From the NCBI RefSeq assembly GCF_031010195.1, contig NZ_JAUAMC010000014.1:1-64000 (forward strand): DNA of 64,000 bases, written 5' to 3'. The position numbers and the translations under genes were made by a program. Under the pieces are notes generated by a model, which worked only from the letters and a program-made list of their open reading frames with translations, was not told the origin of the DNA and did no database searches. The stretch comes from Halomonas sp. SpR8 (GTDB taxonomy: Bacteria > Pseudomonadota > Gammaproteobacteria > Pseudomonadales > Halomonadaceae). Every line of letters begins with the position of its first letter. Position 1 is the first letter of the stretch. Below are positions 60,522 through 64,000 of this stretch, one piece after another.

Positions 60522-61623
60522 CCTGAATTCAACTAATAAGTGCAGCACCGGCGGTTTCTAGTGCTCCTGAGTATTCTCCTAAGAACACCTGAGCTGGAGT
60601 TCGGTATCCCAGCCGTTTTCTTGGTCTATCATTTAGCTTATTGACGACCCTTCGTAGCTCTGTATCGGTCACCTTTCGGAAGTCCGTTCCTTTCGGGAAA
60701 TACTGGCGAATCAGGCCGTTGGTATTTTCATTGGTACCACGCTGGCTTGAGCGGTACGGGGCACAAAAATAGGTCTTGGCCGAGACGGCCTTAGCAACCT
60801 GCCGGTGCTCGGCAAATTCCGAACCGTTATCTAGGGTGATGCTTTGCACTGCTCCTCGGCGTGGTTTTAATAATCGGGTCATCGCCTTGGCCGTTCCAGT
60901 GGCCGTGATTTTCGGCAGGCGCGCTGCCAAGAGGTAACCGCTGCGTCTCTCGACCAGGGTCACCAAGCCGGATTCTTTGTGGCCCTTGAGTACCGTATCG
61001 CCTTCCCAATGACCGATATGGCGCCTTTTTTCCACTTCAGCGGGGCGCTGCTCAATACCTACTCGGTGTGGGATCTTGCCTAATCCCGCATGCTTGGCTA
61101 ACTGGCGCTGATAGCGCCGCTGACGTGGTAGCCGGAGTCGCTTCCATAATTCACCACCGTGTTTCTTGTCGTCCCAGATTAATGCATAGATCCACTGGTG
61201 GCTTACGCAAACCCCGTTGGCATTCGCCATGAAGCCACTTATTTGCTGAGGGCTCCATTCATCCATCAGTTGATCAGTCACCCAGCGAATCAGGCTTGGC
61301 AGTCGCTTCGTTACTTTCCAAGCGCTGCGTCGGCGCTGATCACTTCTCGATTGCGCCTGCTCAGGCGCATAGCCAGCCGTAAGCCCATTGCGCTTTATCT
61401 CGCGGCTGACGGTGCTGCTGTGAACCCCAATAGCCTTGGCTATTTGTCGCTGGCTGATGCCTGTCTCCAGATAAGCAAAAATTTGGTATCGTTGGGCCTG
61501 GGTCAGTTGTCGGTATCCCATGCTCTGCTTCACTTTGGTCGGTAAAGTCGAGAGGGTACCGGCGCTGGCCCTCCTTCCTCTACTGTGTGATCCAAAGTGC
61601 TGCGGTTATTCTATGAATCCAGG
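60522..61623 (-). mobile_element. IS30 family insertion sequence
   Basis: The ends are imperfect 27-bp inverted repeats: left CCTGAATTCAACTAATAAG (continuing to GCAGCAC at 60542-60548), right (complement of 61597-61623) CCTGGATTCATAGAATAAC then CGCAGCAC. Nineteen of the 27 positions agree by eye. CC on both sides (60520-60521 and 61624-61625) fits a 2-bp target duplication, as IS30 elements make. It lies between the YejM-like and GT2-GtrA genes and disrupts no recognisable gene. Confidence 0.8.
60529..61533 (-). CDS. IS30 family transposase
   Basis: A 334-residue transposase with an N-terminal helix-turn-helix (YRQLTQAQRYQIFAYLETGI, RQIAKAIGVHSSTVSREIKR) and the DDE core: Asp in IGHWEGDTVLKGHKESGLVT, Asp in SITLDNGSEFAEH, and Glu in RGTNENTNGLIRQYFPKGTD. 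The frame is intact, so the element may be active. The start is GTG 61533 or ATG 61521 (MGYRQLTQ), with no strong ribosome binding site. The gene reaches to within a few bases of the left inverted repeat. Confidence 0.93.
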   Translation of the reverse strand: MKQSMGYRQLTQAQRYQIFAYLETGISQRQIAKAIGVHSSTVSREIKRNGLTAGYAPEQAQSRSDQRRRSAWKVTKRLPSLIRWVTDQLMDEWSPQQISGFMANANGVCVSHQWIYALIWDDKKHGGELWKRLRLPRQRRYQRQLAKHAGLGKIPHRVGIEQRPAEVEKRRHIGHWEGDTVLKGHKESGLVTLVERRSGYLLAARLPKITATGTAKAMTRLLKPRRGAVQSITLDNGSEFAEHRQVAKAVSAKTYFCAPYRSSQRGTNENTNGLIRQYFPKGTDFRKVTDTELRRVVNKLNDRPRKRLGYRTPAQVFLGEYSGALETAGAALIS

Positions 61624-61758
61624 CCTCACGTATCTTTAATGTTTATTAGATAGCTGACGGAAGCTCGTATCGCATCGTCTGTTTTTATATAAGTAAAGTT
61701 TAAATATACAGCTATAGTAAAATGAAGACGGCCCAGCATGAATCGTCGTTTGCCCGGA

Positions 61759-62868
61759 TTAACTTTTCGTCGGCTTAGGGCGATAGACAATAGACTTCTG
61801 AATGAAAAAATTAGCGATATAAAATATCAGCATTCCCAGGACCATAGCCGCAACTGGATGAACGTGAAACGAAGACTTTAGATACTCAATAAAGGTCCAA
61901 AGGAAAGTGATGTGAAGTATCATTAAAAATAGAGTTGCTGTGACTTGAAAAAAAAGTTTGCCTTTCGATCGAAACACAACGTTTCGCATGCCATAAATAT
62001 AAAAAGGCATTGAACCAATCCTGGAAGCTATTAACGCAGGCCCGGTCGGAATATTTAAAGTCGTCAGTAATGTAAAAAGCAAAAAGTCAATGAAAGCACT
62101 GATGGCAGATACGGAGGCATACCGAAAAAGAACTGCATATATACGAATAGAATCGAGTAATGGATTAAAGTGAGAAGTAGGATTTCCGGGCTCGTAGATC
62201 GTTTCAATTTCAACTTGGTGTAGTGAAACGTCGGTATTCTTAGCTAGCTTAAACAGGCAATGAAATTCATAGTCGTACCGGTTGGCGTTGATATCAAGCA
62301 TCATCGGCAGATAATCGCGCCGATAGGTTCGGAGCCCTGATTGGGTGTCGGTTACTGTGTGCCCCGTAGCAATTCGGAAAACGCCAGCGGTGAGTATATT
62401 GCCAACGCGGCTGCGTAGTGGAACACTGTTATCAAAGCGCCTGGAGCCAATATTTGGATGCCCCGTTAAAATCGCTTTTTTTGATAAGCGCATTACGTCA
62501 AGAGGGGAGTGCTGCCCATCTGCATCAGCGGTAACAACATAGTTTACGTCGGGCTGATTATTATAGATATGAGAGAACCCGGTTTTGAGTGCTGCCCCCT
62601 TTCCGCGATTAACATCGTGATCTAGTATTGTCACCTTCGACAACGTTCGGAGCTCATCAAACACCTGCAATGCATTATCACTGCAGGACCCATCATTGAC
62701 TATGATGATACCGCCAAACGTGGAGTCGGCTTTGGCCAGCTCCAATAATTCATAAGTGATGCCCAGGAGTATACCATTGGGCTCATAGGCAGGTACGAGC
62801 ACCATAAAATGCTTACCTAAAGAGGAGTTTGGTTGATTCTCGATATTGTTTAAAGCATCACTTAACAT
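61759..62868 (-). CDS. GT2 glycosyltransferase fused to a GtrA-like membrane domain
   Basis: A 369-residue protein. Residues 1-235 are a dolichyl-phosphate-mannose-synthase-type GT2 (FMVLVPAYEPNGILLGITYE, IIVNDGSCSDNALQV, RGKGAALKTGF, VVTADADGQHSPLD with DxDxD, DTQSGLRTYRRDY). Residues about 240-365 are four GtrA-like helices (RYASVSAISAFIDFLLFTLL; YIYGMRNVVFRSKGKLFFQV). It likely charges or flips a lipid-phosphate sugar. Start overlaps the upstream stop by one base (TAATG), so the two genes are coupled. Confidence 0.9.
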   Translation of the reverse strand: MLSDALNNIENQPNSSLGKHFMVLVPAYEPNGILLGITYELLELAKADSTFGGIIIVNDGSCSDNALQVFDELRTLSKVTILDHDVNRGKGAALKTGFSHIYNNQPDVNYVVTADADGQHSPLDVMRLSKKAILTGHPNIGSRRFDNSVPLRSRVGNILTAGVFRIATGHTVTDTQSGLRTYRRDYLPMMLDINANRYDYEFHCLFKLAKNTDVSLHQVEIETIYEPGNPTSHFNPLLDSIRIYAVLFRYASVSAISAFIDFLLFTLLTTLNIPTGPALIASRIGSMPFYIYGMRNVVFRSKGKLFFQVTATLFLMILHITFLWTFIEYLKSSFHVHPVAAMVLGMLIFYIANFFIQKSIVYRPKPTKS

Positions 62869-63998
62869 TAATTGTCTCTTTCTTCTTGGCGGCTTTTTAG
62901 AGCTGAAGCACTGCTTTTTTTATCTTGCTCTGTTAGCGTTTCTAAGATCTCGTGGTTATAGATGCTGCGATCAAAGGCCTCCCAATTCGTTAGAACAGTA
63001 CCCTCAGGAATATGTTTACCCGTCCGCTTTACGATTGACGCAAAATGTTCTTTGAACCGACTCTGTGTCCCATTGTGCTGAAAGACCGTTGAGTCATCGA
63101 CGGGATTAAAAAAATCTAATCGATAGAAAAGTACCCTGGAGTCAGTGAGGTTCTTTTCGACGTGCAGCATGGGTTTTCCATTAATTTCGACACTTCGCAG
63201 TATGTCATAGGCTTCCTGAGTACGTTCTTGAGTCGAAAAATGCAGGTGTGCGTCGTGTGTCATCAGTGGTTCAATGGAGATTGGTTTAATCCCTAAGAGC
63301 TCGATAAAGCTGGCCGGGTTATGTGGACGATGGAGTATCCATGCTGGTTCATCGAGCGTACAGGTTTGGGAGAGCGCGTTCATTACGCATTTCTTTTCGC
63401 CTAGTGAAGGTGGCGCCTTCTGAAAAACCTTGGTGAGTATTTCATTGATCGCCTTAGCTGCAAAAGCGAGTTGTGGGCATGAATGACCATCGCGAGATAA
63501 CCAGTAATGATGTTGTGTATGTGCCAGAGTGTTTAGAAATAAGATCGCGTGATCTGGTTGGAAACGCTTGGTTGCACGCAAAAAAGCCATCGCCGAGAGA
63601 TACTCAAAAAATACGATAAAGACAATATGCGCGGGGCCAAATTGTTTAAGGCCTTGGACGAGAAAACGCATAGCGTCGAGAAAGTCACGTGAACTAGTGT
63701 GACGAATCATGCTTGCTAGTAACTTGGAGCCGGAAAGAGCGACTTTTCGTTTTGAAATATCTAAGTAATTTTTGGCTAAATAACGTGGCAGTTCAATTAG
63801 GCTTGTGTATTCCGAAGGGTATGCGTTTTCGGAAAATGTCCATGGGTCGGGAATGAAAGCGTGGCACTTATCCGCCGTCCCTCTACTGCCGTTCATAACG
63901 CCCCATATAACTGAAGACTGACCCTTGTCACTCCATTTTTCCCAAATCTGCTTCGCGGACAGCGACGGAATATCGCCGAGATTTTTAATCTGGTGTGT
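62868..63998 (-). CDS. Alkaline-phosphatase-fold protein, 5' end beyond the window
   Basis: The frame stays open to the right edge (63998), so the Met codon at 63896 is internal and the true start is outside. The visible part reads LGDIPSLSAKQIWEKW, SVIWGVMNGSRG, FIPDPWTFSENAYPSEYTSL and, later, FLNTLAHTQHHYW. These recall type I phosphodiesterase/AlkP-like hypothetical proteins of polysaccharide loci (pattern: F-x-PD-x-F-x-x-E-x-x-P). The C-terminus is charged (KKSSASALKSRQEERDN). Substrate unknown. It is coupled to the GT2-GtrA gene. Confidence 0.72.
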   Translation of the reverse strand, partial: THQIKNLGDIPSLSAKQIWEKWSDKGQSSVIWGVMNGSRGTADKCHAFIPDPWTFSENAYPSEYTSLIELPRYLAKNYLDISKRKVALSGSKLLASMIRHTSSRDFLDAMRFLVQGLKQFGPAHIVFIVFFEYLSAMAFLRATKRFQPDHAILFLNTLAHTQHHYWLSRDGHSCPQLAFAAKAINEILTKVFQKAPPSLGEKKCVMNALSQTCTLDEPAWILHRPHNPASFIELLGIKPISIEPLMTHDAHLHFSTQERTQEAYDILRSVEINGKPMLHVEKNLTDSRVLFYRLDFFNPVDDSTVFQHNGTQSRFKEHFASIVKRTGKHIPEGTVLTNWEAFDRSIYNHEILETLTEQDKKSSASALKSRQEERDN

Positions 63999-64000
63999 CG

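Overview
The window reads as the chromosome of a moderately GC-rich gammaproteobacterium. Gene content and order (split class II ribonucleotide reductase nrdJa/nrdJb, uvrA-MFS-ssb, fabA-fabB, rapA, xseB-ispA-dxs, a Halomonas-type AapJQMP importer) suggest Halomonadaceae (Halomonas or Vreelandella). That placement is an inference from memory of these families and was not searched.

Layout. 1-421: end of an rRNA operon (23S 3' end, 5S, terminator). 560-5148: a secreted unknown, nrdJa-nrdJb behind a tandem NrdR-box pair, and a Crp/Fnr-type regulator. 5290-12112: uvrA facing an MFS exporter, ssb, an RmlD-like protein and a PlsC-like acyltransferase. 12224-13970: fabA-fabB. 14218-21811: a minus-strand run of eight genes headed by a LitR/CarH-like MerR regulator, followed by photolyase, an NTF2-like protein, an SDR, a FAD amine oxidase, a DUF1365 protein, a Cfa-like methyltransferase and a DUF2878 membrane protein. 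The regulator lacks the residues that bind adenosylcobalamin in CarH. The set looks like a light- or photo-oxidative-stress programme combining DNA repair with membrane-lipid modification. 22018-28756: an oxidoreductase remnant, a TIGR01777 epimerase, rapA, a half-Lgt/thioredoxin fusion, a small membrane protein and a LivK-type binding protein.

28911-33164 encodes a complete AapJQMP amino-acid importer, preceded by a well-formed sigma-54 promoter and an NtrC-like site, so nitrogen control is likely. 33433-50074 is mostly housekeeping: speE-hemE, ribA, hemolysin III, GST, djlA-like, xseB-ispA-dxs, serA, pirin, trhO, an ECHDC3-like protein, an IclR regulator, yqaA and a large MscS channel.

50655-63998 is accessory. 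It holds a sugar-nucleotide epimerase, at least five glycosyltransferase-like genes (two of them diverged paralogues), a very AT-rich FkbM methyltransferase, a PmtA-like methyltransferase joined to a DUF2062 protein, a YejM/PbgA-like sulfatase-fold membrane protein, an intact IS30 element with recognisable ends and a 2-bp duplication, a GT2-GtrA fusion, and an alkaline-phosphatase-fold gene that runs off the right edge. This is probably a strain-variable surface-glycan locus. No tRNA, CRISPR array or phage was found.
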